Shown: piece by piece, positions 14,801 through 23,400 of the stretch
How positions within the stretch are numbered: the first letter of the stretch is position 1
Layout: each line of letters starts with the position of its first letter
From: Streptomyces scabiei 87.22
GTDB taxonomy: Bacteria; Actinomycetota; Actinomycetes; Streptomycetales; Streptomycetaceae
Length of the DNA stretch: 64,000 nt
Direction of reading: 5' to 3'
Assembly (NCBI RefSeq): GCF_000091305.1
Contig: NC_013929.1
Coordinates: forward strand, 9,300,001-9,364,000
Made by a program: the position numbers and the translations under genes
Notes under the pieces: generated by a model
Database searches by the model: none
The model's input: the letters and a program-made list of their open reading frames with translations, nothing else
What the model was told of the DNA's origin: nothing

Positions 14801-17447
14801 CGCCGACCACACCGTCCTCGGCAGCGTCCTCTTCCCCGGCGCGGGCCTGGTGGAACTGGCCCTGCACGCCGCCCGCCGCACCGGCTGCGACCTGCTGGAG
14901 GAGCTGACCCTGCAGGCGCCGCTACTACTCCCGGACGAAGGGGCCGTCGAGCTCCAGGTCCAGGTGGCGGGGGCCGAATCCGACGGGCGGCGGTCCGTCA
15001 CCGTGCACACCCGGCCGGCGGCGGCCCCGGGCCGCGACCAGGAGAACGGCGAGACCGACGGTGGCGACTGGACGCTGCATGCCGTAGGGGTGCTCGCCCC
15101 GGCCGCCGGGGCGGCGGCCGACGCCGACCACTTCGCGAACTGGCCGCCCGACGCCGAAGCGGTGGACCTGACCGAGTGGTACGACGCGCTCGCCGCGCAG
15201 GGCTTCGGCTACGGCCCCGCCTTCCGCGGGCTGCGTGCCGCGTGGCGACGAGGCACGGAGGTCTTCGCCGAACTGGCCCTCCCCGAGGAACAGGCCACCG
15301 CCGCGGCCGGGTACGGACTGCACCCCGCGCTGCTCGACGCCGCACTGCACGCCATCGAACTGGGCGCGCTGCCCGGCGGCGACGGGACCCGGCTGCCCTT
15401 CGCGTGGAGCGGGGTGTGCCTGGACACGGCCGGGGCCACCGCGGCACGCGTCCGGCTGGCACCCGCCGGGCCCGACACGGTCACCCTCGCGTTCGCCGAC
15501 GCGGCGGGTCGTACGGTGGCGTCGGTGGGCGCGCTGTCGCGGCGGCCGGTCTCCGCCGAGCGACTCCGCGCGGCACAGAGCGGGGGACGCGACCCGCTGT
15601 ACCGGGTGGAGTGGACCGTGCTGCCCGGCATCGCCGGTCCGGGACCCGGCGCGATCCCCGAGCGGTGGGCGGTCGTCGGCGACGCGGCCGACGCGGCCCG
15701 CATGGCCGAAACGCCGACGGCCGCAGGCGCTGAGGTCCGCACCCATCCCGATCTTCCGGCGCTCGCCGAGGACATCGACCGTACGGCGGACGTCCCGGCC
15801 GTCGTCCTGGCACCGCTGACCGGCTCCTCCCCGGACGGTACGGACGTGGCACGGGCCGCCGGGCGTGCGCTGGCCCTGGCCCAGGACTGGCTGGCCGACG
15901 AGCGTTTCGCCGCCTCCCGTCTGGTCGTCGTCACCCGGGGCGCGGTCGCCGCGGGGCCCGACGAGGACGTGTCCGACCTCGTGCACAGCGCTGTCTGGGG
16001 GCTCGTCCGCTCGGCACAGACCGAGCACCCCGACCGGATCACCCTGCTCGACCTTGACGACGAACCCGCCTCGCGGCGGGTCATGGCGGCGGCCCTCGCG
16101 GCCGCGGAAGCCTCGGGCGAAGCCCAACTCGCCGTCCGTGCCGGGCGCGTTCTCGTCCCCCGCATGACACGTGCCACGACGCCCGAGCCCTCCGTGCCCG
16201 GTGACGGGCCGTGGCCGGCGGACGGCACCGTACTGATCACCGGCGCGACCGGCGCCCTGGGCGCCGCCGTGGCCCGCCACCTGGTCACCGAGCACGGCGT
16301 ACGCGATCTGCTGCTCGTCGGCCGACGCGGCGACGCCGCCCCTGGTGCCGTCGAACTGCGCCAGGACCTGCGCGAGTTGGGGGCCAGTGCCACCCTCGCC
16401 GCCTGCGACGTCGCCGACCGTGCGGCGCTCGCGGCCCTGCTCGCCACCGTCCCCGCCGACCGTCCGCTGACGGCCGTCGTCCACGCCGCCGGTGTCCTGG
16501 ACGACCGTGTCTTCGACGCCCTCACTCCCGAGAGCCTCGAAGCGGTCCTCCGACCGAAGGCGGACGCCGCCCGGCACCTCAGCGACCTCACACGCGATCT
16601 CGACCTCACCGCCTTCGTCCTCTTCTCCTCCGTGCAGGGCCTGCTCGGCGGCGCGGGACAGGCCAACTACGCGGCGGCCAACACCTACCTGGACGCCCTG
16701 GCACAGCATCGGCGGGCCGGCGGTCTCGTGGCCACCTCGCTGGCCTGGGGCCCGTGGGCGGAGGGCGGCATGGCCGCCGGGCTCGGCGAGACCGACCGCC
16801 GCCGGTTCGCCCGCGCGGGCATCCACGCGCTCACTCCCGGTCAGGGCCTGCGCCTCCTCGACGCCGCACTGGCTTCCGGCGACGCCTGCTCGGTGCCGCT
16901 CGCCCTCGACACCGCCGCGCTGCGGGCCGCCGGGACCGGCGTACCGCCGTTGCTGCGCGGGCTCGTCCCGGCACGCGTCCGCGAAGCGGCGGGCTCCGGC
17001 CCGAGCACATCCGGCGAAGCGCCGGGCGCCCGGCTCGTGGCCCGGCTCGTCGAACTCGACGCCGCCGCCCGGGAGAAGCAGCTGCTCGCCCTGGTGCGGA
17101 CCGAGGCCGCAGCCGTCCTGAACTACGACCGCGCGGAGACGGTCGACGCGCGCCGGAGCTTCAAGGAACTCGGCGCCGACTCCCTCAGCGCCGTGGAACT
17201 GCGCAACCGGCTCGGGAGGGCGACCGGACTACGGCTGTCCGCGACGGTCGTCTTCGACCATCCGACCCCCGCCGCACTGGCCGGACGGCTACGGGCCGAA
17301 CTCTTCCCGGACGGGGCAGACGACACCGTCCCCGACGGACCGGATCCCGCGGCCGACGCGGAGGAACTGGCCGCCGAGGAAGAACTGATCGACGCCATGG
17401 ATGTGGCGGAACTGGTCCGGATGGCCCGCGAAGGCATCGAGTCCTGA
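8874..17447 (+). CDS. conA: Type I modular PKS ConA: loading module and module 1
   Basis: This first PKS (2857 aa) starts the chain and adds the first extender unit. Order: KSQ (about 14-438), AT (542-890), ACP (930-1003), then KS (1025-1448), AT (1570-1920), DH (1945-2200), KR (2452-2700), ACP (2735-2811) and a C-terminal docking tail. The start is ATG 8874, with GGGAAG six bases upstream; the frame runs open back to 8805. A KSQ with a malonyl-type AT makes acetyl-ACP. Module 1 then gives a crotonyl-type thioester, as required for the propenyl end of concanamycin. It is 23 nt from conB in one operon. The gene name follows the published concanamycin nomenclature as I recall it. Confidence 0.9.
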   Translation: MEEMPNKDDGDPGMPIAVVGYSCRLPGAPDPETFWRLLATGRHAITEAPSDRWDADAITSAGAAPDAERVRWGGFLDRADLFDASFFGISPREATAMDPQQRLVLELGWEALEHAGIVPGTLADSPTAVFVGAATDDYATLRARLGAAGITRHTAVGTQRTMIANRLSHALDLRGPSQTVDSGQSSSLVAVQLACESLRAGDCTAALAGGVNLNLALDGALVAAGSGALSPDGRCHTFDERANGYVRGEGGALVVLKTLDRAMADEDRIRCLILGGAVNNAGNASSGLTVPDESAQREVIRLAHRRAGTRPDQVQYVELHGTGTKAGDPVEAAALGAALGTARTPGRPLAVGSAKTNVGHLEAAAGVVGLLKVILSIEYQALPPSLNFTAPPPSVPLDRLNLTVQRELAPWPHDDLPRTAGVSSFGMGGTNCHLVLSDWYGRGTPAVPEPSYVPLPAPVALSGRDEPALRAQAARLLGHLADRPELGTGEIAYSCATTRTHFARRAVALATDRDDLLASIAALAEGRPAPRLVEGTAREGGLAFLFTGQGSQRPGMGAALHAAFPVFADAFDAACEEMDRHLDRPLRDLVLDSAGTPDAALLDRTGYTQPALFAFETALYRLLEHWGLTPDAVLGHSVGELVAAHAAGVLDLPDACALVAARGRLMDELPGGGAMVSVQASEEELRSDLAGFAGQVAVAAFNGPASTVLSGDEGAVLRLAGRWRDRGRRTGRLRVSHAFHSPHMDGMLDEFRQVAESLTYRTPHLAVVSNLTGRTATEDELRSPDHWVRHARGAVRFLDGVRTLHACGIVLHLEIGPDAVLSTMARDCAPDGADQLFVPAVRRDRDEAATLYSALAELHVGGATGTLDQLFASSRARRVALPTYAFQRQRYWLGSPGTSLPQGPAAPELPSPETDLASPAAPGDRRPAPAELVRAHVAHVLGHDSPDSVPIGTTFKELGFSSLMGVELSDLLSRSTGTRQPSTLIYDHPTPEALIRYVRNAAGDGTPDDDTPGQEALTQAGVGEAVAVVGMACRLPGGVVSPAGLWELVVEGRDGVSGFPVDRGWDVEGLFDPDPDRPGTSYTRHGGFLHDAAEFDAEFFGISPREALAMDPQQRLLLETSWEAVEGAGIDPHALRGSRTGVFAGTFTFRDSDSGVRLPDSSEGRRLTGGAASVLSGRVAFSLGLEGPAVTVDTACSSSLVAVHLAVSALRAGECSLALAGGVTVMSSPGTFVEFSRQRGLSVDGRCRSFAASAGGTGWAEGVGLLVLERLSDARRLGHRVLAVVRGSAVNQDGASNGLTAPSGRAQERVIRAALSSAGVGAADVDVVEAHGTGTRLGDPIEAQALLATYGRERSAERPLWLGSLKSNIGHAQAAAGVAGVIKMVMALQRRALPKTLHVDEPTPLVDWASGGVELLTEQREWEPVAGRPRRAGVSSFGISGTNAHLVLEEAPPTPEREATTTPEPEATPAPEPEAPPEPSPGTVLWPLSGRTEQALRAQARRLREHLRATPRADLADVGFSLATTRAALEHRAVLVGDDPDRMLGDLAALADGDPPSRVPYGVPTGGKTAFLFTGQGSQRVGMGRELHVRFPVFAEALDEVFEAFGDRLGRPLRDVVLAGADSPDAALLDRTVFTQAGLFAVEVALFRLVEHLGIRPDRVAGHSVGELAAAHAVGMLSLPDAVTLVAERGRLMEELPEGGAMVSVRAPEEEVAELLRGRETRVAIAAVNGPLSCVLSGDEDAVAEIADELAARGRRTRRLRVSHAFHSPRMDPMLEEFRRVAQGLGLSAPAVPLLSDMTAQPVTGPADGSPADADYWARHVRETVRFADVVRALRADGVTTFVEIGPDAVLTAMGRDCLPDDEAEDAQVEFVPLLRRDHPEERTLAEAVARLHVRGVGPDWAAVFTGTGASRVDLPTYAFQRRRYWASAGPVTAGDAPALGLGTGGHPLLGAAVRPAGSDTLVLTGRLSLDTHPWLADHTVLGSVLFPGAGLVELALHAARRTGCDLLEELTLQAPLLLPDEGAVELQVQVAGAESDGRRSVTVHTRPAAAPGRDQENGETDGGDWTLHAVGVLAPAAGAAADADHFANWPPDAEAVDLTEWYDALAAQGFGYGPAFRGLRAAWRRGTEVFAELALPEEQATAAAGYGLHPALLDAALHAIELGALPGGDGTRLPFAWSGVCLDTAGATAARVRLAPAGPDTVTLAFADAAGRTVASVGALSRRPVSAERLRAAQSGGRDPLYRVEWTVLPGIAGPGPGAIPERWAVVGDAADAARMAETPTAAGAEVRTHPDLPALAEDIDRTADVPAVVLAPLTGSSPDGTDVARAAGRALALAQDWLADERFAASRLVVVTRGAVAAGPDEDVSDLVHSAVWGLVRSAQTEHPDRITLLDLDDEPASRRVMAAALAAAEASGEAQLAVRAGRVLVPRMTRATTPEPSVPGDGPWPADGTVLITGATGALGAAVARHLVTEHGVRDLLLVGRRGDAAPGAVELRQDLRELGASATLAACDVADRAALAALLATVPADRPLTAVVHAAGVLDDRVFDALTPESLEAVLRPKADAARHLSDLTRDLDLTAFVLFSSVQGLLGGAGQANYAAANTYLDALAQHRRAGGLVATSLAWGPWAEGGMAAGLGETDRRRFARAGIHALTPGQGLRLLDAALASGDACSVPLALDTAALRAAGTGVPPLLRGLVPARVREAAGSGPSTSGEAPGARLVARLVELDAAAREKQLLALVRTEAAAVLNYDRAETVDARRSFKELGADSLSAVELRNRLGRATGLRLSATVVFDHPTPAALAGRLRAELFPDGADDTVPDGPDPAADAEELAAEEELIDAMDVAELVRMAREGIES
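8913..11882 (+). other. Loading module KSQ-AT(malonyl)-ACP
   Basis: The ketosynthase active site reads TVDSGQSSSL, with Gln184 in place of Cys, the mark of a decarboxylating KSQ starter domain. AT: nucleophile Ser637 in GHSVGE and HAFH at 737-740, indicating malonyl-CoA. ACP: phosphopantetheine Ser962 in the unusual LGFSSL, where the normally conserved Asp before the serine is Ser. Predicted product: acetyl-ACP (C27-C28 of concanamycin). Confidence 0.93.
11928..12307 (+). repeat. Near-identical KS tract, copy 1A
   Basis: This 380-bp tract is almost identical to 17618-17997 (three mismatches seen). It covers the start of KS1 through GSRTGVFAG and is rich in GTG, TTG and GGT codons, unlike its C-ending flanks. 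Confidence 0.92.
11946..17307 (+). other. PKS module 1: KS-AT(malonyl)-DH-KR-ACP
   Basis: KS Cys1196; AT Ser1664 with HAFH 1764-1767 (malonyl). DH His1979 in HTVLGSVLFP and Asp2155 in HPALLDAALH. KR has TGATGALG at about 2455, LDD 2542-2544 (B-type), Ser2586 and Tyr2599. ACP Ser2770. No ER lies between DH and KR. Predicted: C25-C26 added and C26=C27 formed. Confidence 0.92.
12397..13281 (+). repeat. Near-identical KS tract, copy 1B
   Basis: This 885-bp tract matches 18087-18971 at the same 5690-bp offset as tract A. Differences are confined mainly to about 12915-12955. It runs from LSGRVAFSLG through the end of KS1 into a Pro/Glu-rich KS-AT linker. Confidence 0.92.
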
Positions 17448-17470
17448 ACAGCACTGGGAGAAGAACGCTC

Positions 17471-20400
17471 ATGACCCGAACGCCGTCGTCCTCGTCAGCC
17501 TCTTCGTCACCTGCTTCGTCCGCTTCTTCGTCCGCTTCCTCCGACACGACCGTCGTGGAGGCGCTCAGGGACGCCCTCAAGGAAACCGCCCGGCTGCGCC
17601 GCGAGAACCGGCAACTCCAGGCGGGTGTGGGGGAGGCGGTGGCGGTGGTGGGGATGGCGTGTCGGTTGCCGGGTGGGGTGGTGTCGCCTGCGGGGTTGTG
17701 GGAGTTGGTGGTTGAGGGTCGGGACGGTGTGTCGGGGTTTCCGGTGGACCGGGGTTGGGATGTGGAGGGGTTGTTCGATCCGGATCCGGATCGGCCGGGG
17801 ACGTCGTACACGCGGCATGGCGGGTTCTTGCATGATGCGGCGGAGTTCGATGCGGAGTTCTTCGGGATCTCGCCGCGTGAGGCGTTGGCGATGGATCCGC
17901 AGCAGCGGTTGTTGCTGGAGACGTCGTGGGAGGCGGTCGAGGGGGCGGGTATCGATCCGCATGCGCTGCGGGGCAGCCGCACCGGCGTCTTCGCCGGAAT
18001 CATGTACCACGACTACGGACCCGCACTGCACATACCCGCCGGAGGCGTGGACGGCCAGCGGCTGACCGGCGGCGCCGGCAGCGTTCTGTCGGGTCGGGTG
18101 GCGTTTTCGTTGGGGCTTGAGGGTCCTGCGGTGACGGTGGATACGGCGTGTTCGTCGTCGTTGGTGGCGGTGCATCTGGCGGTGTCGGCGTTGCGGGCGG
18201 GGGAGTGTTCGCTGGCGTTGGCGGGTGGGGTGACGGTGATGTCGTCGCCGGGGACGTTTGTGGAGTTTTCGCGGCAGCGTGGGTTGTCGGTGGATGGGCG
18301 GTGTCGGTCGTTCGCTGCGTCTGCGGGTGGGACGGGTTGGGCGGAGGGGGTGGGGCTGCTGGTGTTGGAGCGGTTGTCGGATGCGCGTCGCCTTGGTCAT
18401 CGGGTGTTGGCGGTGGTGCGGGGGAGTGCGGTCAATCAGGACGGTGCGAGTAATGGGTTGACGGCGCCGAGTGGTCGGGCGCAGGAGCGGGTGATTCGGG
18501 CGGCGTTGTCGTCGGCGGGTGTGGGTGCTGCTGATGTGGATGTGGTGGAGGCGCATGGGACGGGGACTCGGTTGGGTGATCCGATCGAGGCGCAGGCGTT
18601 GTTGGCGACGTATGGGCGGGAGCGGTCGGATGGTCGGCCGTTGTGGTTGGGGTCGTTGAAGTCGAACATCGGGCATGCGCAGGCGGCTGCGGGTGTGGCT
18701 GGTGTGATCAAGATGGTGATGGCGCTGCAGCGGCGTGCGTTGCCGAAGACGTTGCATGTGGATGAGCCGACGCCGTTGGTGGACTGGGCGTCGGGTGGCG
18801 TCGAGTTGCTGACCGAGCAGCAGGAGTGGGAGCCGGTTGCGGGGCGTCCGCGTCGGGCGGGGGTGTCCTCGTTCGGGATCAGTGGCACCAATGCCCACCT
18901 CGTCCTGGAGGAAGCGCCCCCCACCCCCGAACGGGAAGCGACCACCACCCCCGAACCGGAAGCGACCCCCGAGCCCGACACCTCCCCGCTGCCGCTGGTG
19001 CTCTCCGCCCGTACCCCGGACGCGCTGCGCGACCAGGCACGGCGCCTGCTGCCCCTGCTTCGGGACACCGCCGGGCCCGCCGCCCGCGACCTCGCCTTCT
19101 CCTTGCTGACGTCCCGTTCGCTGTTCGACCACCGTGCCGTGGTCGGCGGGGACCGGCGGGCATGGGAGGAAGGGCTCGCGGCGCTTGCCGGCGGCGAGCC
19201 CGGCGCGGACGTGGCGGCGGGCGAGGCATCCGCCACCGGGCCGGTCGTGTTCGTCTTCCCCGGTCAGGGTTCGCAGTGGGCCGGTATGGCGGGGGAGTTG
19301 CTGGCGCAGTCGCCGGTGTTCGCGGCCCGGATGGAGGAGTGCGAGCGGGCTCTGGCGCCGTTCGTGGACTGGTCGTTGCTGGACGCCGTGCGCTCGGGGC
19401 AGACCTGGGACCGGGTCGATGTGGTCCAACCCGCCCTCTTCGCGGTGATGGTGTCGCTGGCGGAGGTGTGGCGGTCGTTCGGCGTGGTGCCGGACGCGGT
19501 CGTGGGGCACAGCCAGGGGGAGATCGCCGCCGCCGTGGTGGCGGGCGCGCTGTCCCTGGAGGACGGAGCCAGGGTCGTGGCCCTGCGCAGCCAGGCGCTG
19601 GGTGTGCTGGCCGGACGCGGCGGCATGGTCTCCGTGGCCCTCGCGCACGCCCCCCTGACCGACCTGCTCGCCGACCGCCCCGGACTCTCGGTCGCCGCCG
19701 TCAACGCCCCCTCCGCCGGGGTGGTGTCCGGCGACCCCGACGCCCTGGCCGAACTGCTCGCGCACTGCGAGGCCCAGGGCGTACGGGCCCGGCGCATCGA
19801 CGTCGACTACGCCTCGCACTCCGCCCATGTGGAGGAGATACGCGAGACGCTTCTGGAGGCCCTGACCGGACTGCGGCCGACGGCCGCCCACGTGCCGCTG
19901 TACTCCACCGTCGAGGGCGGCTGGCTGGACACCGCTCGGATGGACGCCGACTACTGGTACCGCAACCTGCGGGCCACCGTCGGCTTCGCACCCGCCGTCC
20001 GCACCCTCGCCGAGTCCGGGTACACCGGGTTCATCGAGGTCAGCCCGCACCCCGTGCTCACCATGGGCATCGAGGAGACCGTCCACGAGGCGGGCTGCGA
20101 GGCCGTCGTGCTCGGTACGCTCCGGCGCGACGAGGGCGGGCTGCGGCGCCTGCACCACGCGCTCGGCGAAGCCTTCGTACGCGGGCTCCCCGTCGACTGG
20201 AAGCCGGCCCTCGCCGGCACCGGTGCCCGCCTCGTGGACCTGCCCACCTATCCGTTCCAGCGCCGCCGCTACTGGCTGGAGACCCCGCGGGCGTCGGACC
20301 CGGCCGCCTCGGCCGACGACGGACTGTGGGGGGAGATCGAGGCCCAGGAACCCGCGGCCCTCGCCGACACCCTGGGGGTCGACCCCGACGCGGTCGGCGA

Positions 20401-23400
20401 GGTCGTGCCCGCCCTGTCAGCGTGGCGCTCCGAACGGTTACGAGGGCGGCGCGCCGACGGCTGGCGTCACCGTGTCGGGTGGCGTCCGCTGACGCTCGCG
20501 CCGAGGGCGTCGCTGTCCGGACGCTGGCTCGTCGTGCTCCCGGCGGCCGACAGCGGTGCCGATGTGCTCGCCGCGCTGACGGCTGCCGGGGCCGAACCGG
20601 TCCCCGTCGTCGTCTCCGCCCCCGACCAGGACCGGGAATCCCTCGCGGCCTCCCTGCGTGCCGCGTCGGGCGCCGAGCCCGTGGCCGGCGTGTTCTCGTT
20701 GCTGGCCGAGGAGACGCGCCCGCACCCCGCCCAGCCCGACGTGCCCGCCGGGCTGTCCCTGACCCTCGCCCTCGTCCAGGCCCTCGGCGACACCGGCACG
20801 GACGCCCCGCTGTGGTGCGCCACCCGGGCCCTGGCGGCCGTGGGAGGCGGCGAGCGGCCGGGAGCGAGTGCGCAGGCCGCGGTCGCCGGACTGGGCCGGA
20901 CGGTCGCCCTGGAACGGCCCGACACCTGGGGCGGCCTCGTCGACCTGCCCGCCGTGCTGGACGAGCGGGCCGCGGACCGGCTGGGCGCGGTCCTCGCCGC
21001 CGTCACCGACGAGGACCAGGTCGCCGTGCGCTCCTCCGGCGTGTACGGCCGCCGCCTGCTCCCGGTCGGTCCCGGCCGGCCGGCCGAGGCCCGCCACAGC
21101 CCGAGCGGCACCGTACTCATCACCGGCGGCACCGGCGGGATCGGGGCGCAGGTCGCCCGCGAACTCGCCGAGCGGGGAGCCGTCCACCTGCTGCTGCTCA
21201 GCCGCCGCGGACCCGACGCCCCCGGCGTGGACGCACTGCGCGCCGAACTCACCGCGCTCGGCGCACGGGTGACCGTCGCCGCCTGCGACGTCGCCGACCG
21301 CGCCCAGCTGACGGCGGTCGTCGCCGCGATCCCCGAGGAGGAGCCGCTCACCACGGTCGTCCACGCCGCCGGGGTCCTCGACGACGGCACCCTCGACGCC
21401 CTCGACCCGGCCCGCCTCGCCACTCTGATGCGCGTCAAGGTCACCGCCGCCCGCACCCTGCACGAGGTCACCGACGGCATCGGCCTCGCCGACTTCGTCG
21501 TGTTCTCCTCCTTCATGGGCGTCCTCGGCAGCGCCGGCCAGGGAAACTACGCCGCCGCCAACGCCGCGCTCGACGCCCTGGTCGCCGAACGCCGTGCCGC
21601 CGGACTGCCCGGCACCTCCCTCGCCTGGGGCGCCTGGGCCGGCGGCGGCATGGTCGACGACCGGATCGCCGACCGCCTCCGCCGCCTCGGCATCACCCCC
21701 ATGGAGCCCCGGGCCGCCGTCCGGGCCATGACCGCCGCCCTCGCGGACCACGACGAACTCTGCGTCGTCGCCGACGTGGACTGGCAGCGCTTCCGCGAGG
21801 CCGTCGGGCTGCGCGCCACGGCGCTGCTGAGCGGCCTGCCCGGAGCCGCCGGCGCGCGGAACCCGGCACCGGCCGGACCCGCCGAGCAGGAAGGGCAGGA
21901 AGGGCAGGACGGGCAGGTGCGCGGGCAGCTCGCCGCGCTCCCCGCCGCCGAACGGTCCCGTCACATCACCGACCTCGTGCGCACGCACGCCGCGACGGTG
22001 CTGCGCCACGGCGCGGCCACCGACATCGCCCCCGGCCGGGCCTTCGCCGAACTCGGCTTCGACTCCCTCACCGCCGTGGAACTGCGCAACCGGCTCGGCA
22101 CGGCCACCGGACTGCGGCTGCCCACCACCCTGCTCTTCGACCACCCCACACCCCAGGCACTCGCCGCCCATCTCCTCGCCGAACTCGCCCCGTCGGGCCC
22201 ACGGACCGAGGAGGCCGACCCGGCCCACCCCGGGGCGACGAGCGCGGTGGACGACGACCCGATCGCCATCATCGGCATCGGCTGCCGCTTCCCCGGCGCC
22301 GTCCACGGCCCGGACGCGTTCTGGCAGCTGCTCACCGAGGGACGGGACGTCGTCGCCGACTGGCCGGCGGACCGGGGCTGGGACACCGACCGGCTCTACG
22401 ACCCCGACCCGGACCGCCCCGGCACCACCTACAGTCGGCGCGGCGGATTCCTTCACGACGCCGGCGGCTTCGACGCCGCCTTCTTCGGGATCTCGCCCCG
22501 CGAGGCCCTGGCCATGGACCCGCAGCAGCGGCTGCTCCTGGAGACCTGCTGGGAGACCGTCGAACACGCCGGTATCGACCCCACCGCACTGCGCGGCCGC
22601 CCGGTCGGCGTGTTCGTCGGCACCAACGGCCAGGACTACCCCGGCGTCCTCGACGGCGCGCCCGGCGTCTCCGAGGGCCACGTCATGACGGGCAACACCG
22701 CCAGCGTGATGTCGGGCCGTATCTCGTACGAACTGGGCCTCGACGGGCCCGCGCTGACCGTGGACACCGCGTGCTCCTCCTCGCTGGTGACCCTGCACCT
22801 GGCGGCGCAGGCCCTGCGCCGGGGCGAGTGCGCTCAGGCCCTCGCCGGGGGTGTCACCCTCATGACCACGCCCAAGCTGTTCGTCGAGTTCAGCCGCCAG
22901 CGCGGACTGGCCCCGGACGGCCGCTGCAAGGCGTTCGCGGCCGGCGCCGACGGCACGGGCTGGGCCGAGGGCGTCGGCATGCTCCTCCTGGAACGCCTCT
23001 CGGACGCCCGCCGCCGCGGCCACCGGGTGCTCGCGGTGCTCGGCGGCACCGCCGTCAACCAGGACGGCGCCAGCAACGGCCTGACCGCGCCGAGCGGGCC
23101 CGCGCAGCAGCGCGTCATCCGGGCCGCCCTCACCGACGCCCGGGTCGCACCCGAGGACATCGACGCCGTGGAGGCGCACGGCACCGGCACCCGGCTCGGC
23201 GACCCCATCGAGGCCCAGGCCCTCCAGGCCGTGTACGGCGCCGGACGGACCGCCGACGAGCCGCTGTGGCTGGGGTCGGTCAAGTCCAACATCGGCCACA
23301 CCCAGGCCGCCGCCGGTGTCGCGGGCGTCATCAAGATGGTGCTCGCCATCGGCCACGGCGAACTTCCCCGGACCCTGCACGCCGACGAACCCAGCACCCA

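Larger units (their letters stand above)
17636..22186 (+). other. PKS module 2: KS-AT(methylmalonyl)-KR-ACP
   Basis: KS Cys227; AT Ser681 in GHSQGE with YASH 780-783 (methylmalonyl). KR has TGGTGGIG at about 1215, LDD 1303-1305 (B-type) and Tyr1360. ACP Ser1532. No DH. Predicted: C23-C24 with the C24 methyl, C25 reduced to alcohol. Confidence 0.92.

Noticed and set aside
16211..17470. Extending ConB upstream through the open frame to 16211
   Set aside because: That region is the KR-ACP of ConA in another frame; the ATG at 17471 has a ribosome site and begins with a docking sequence.
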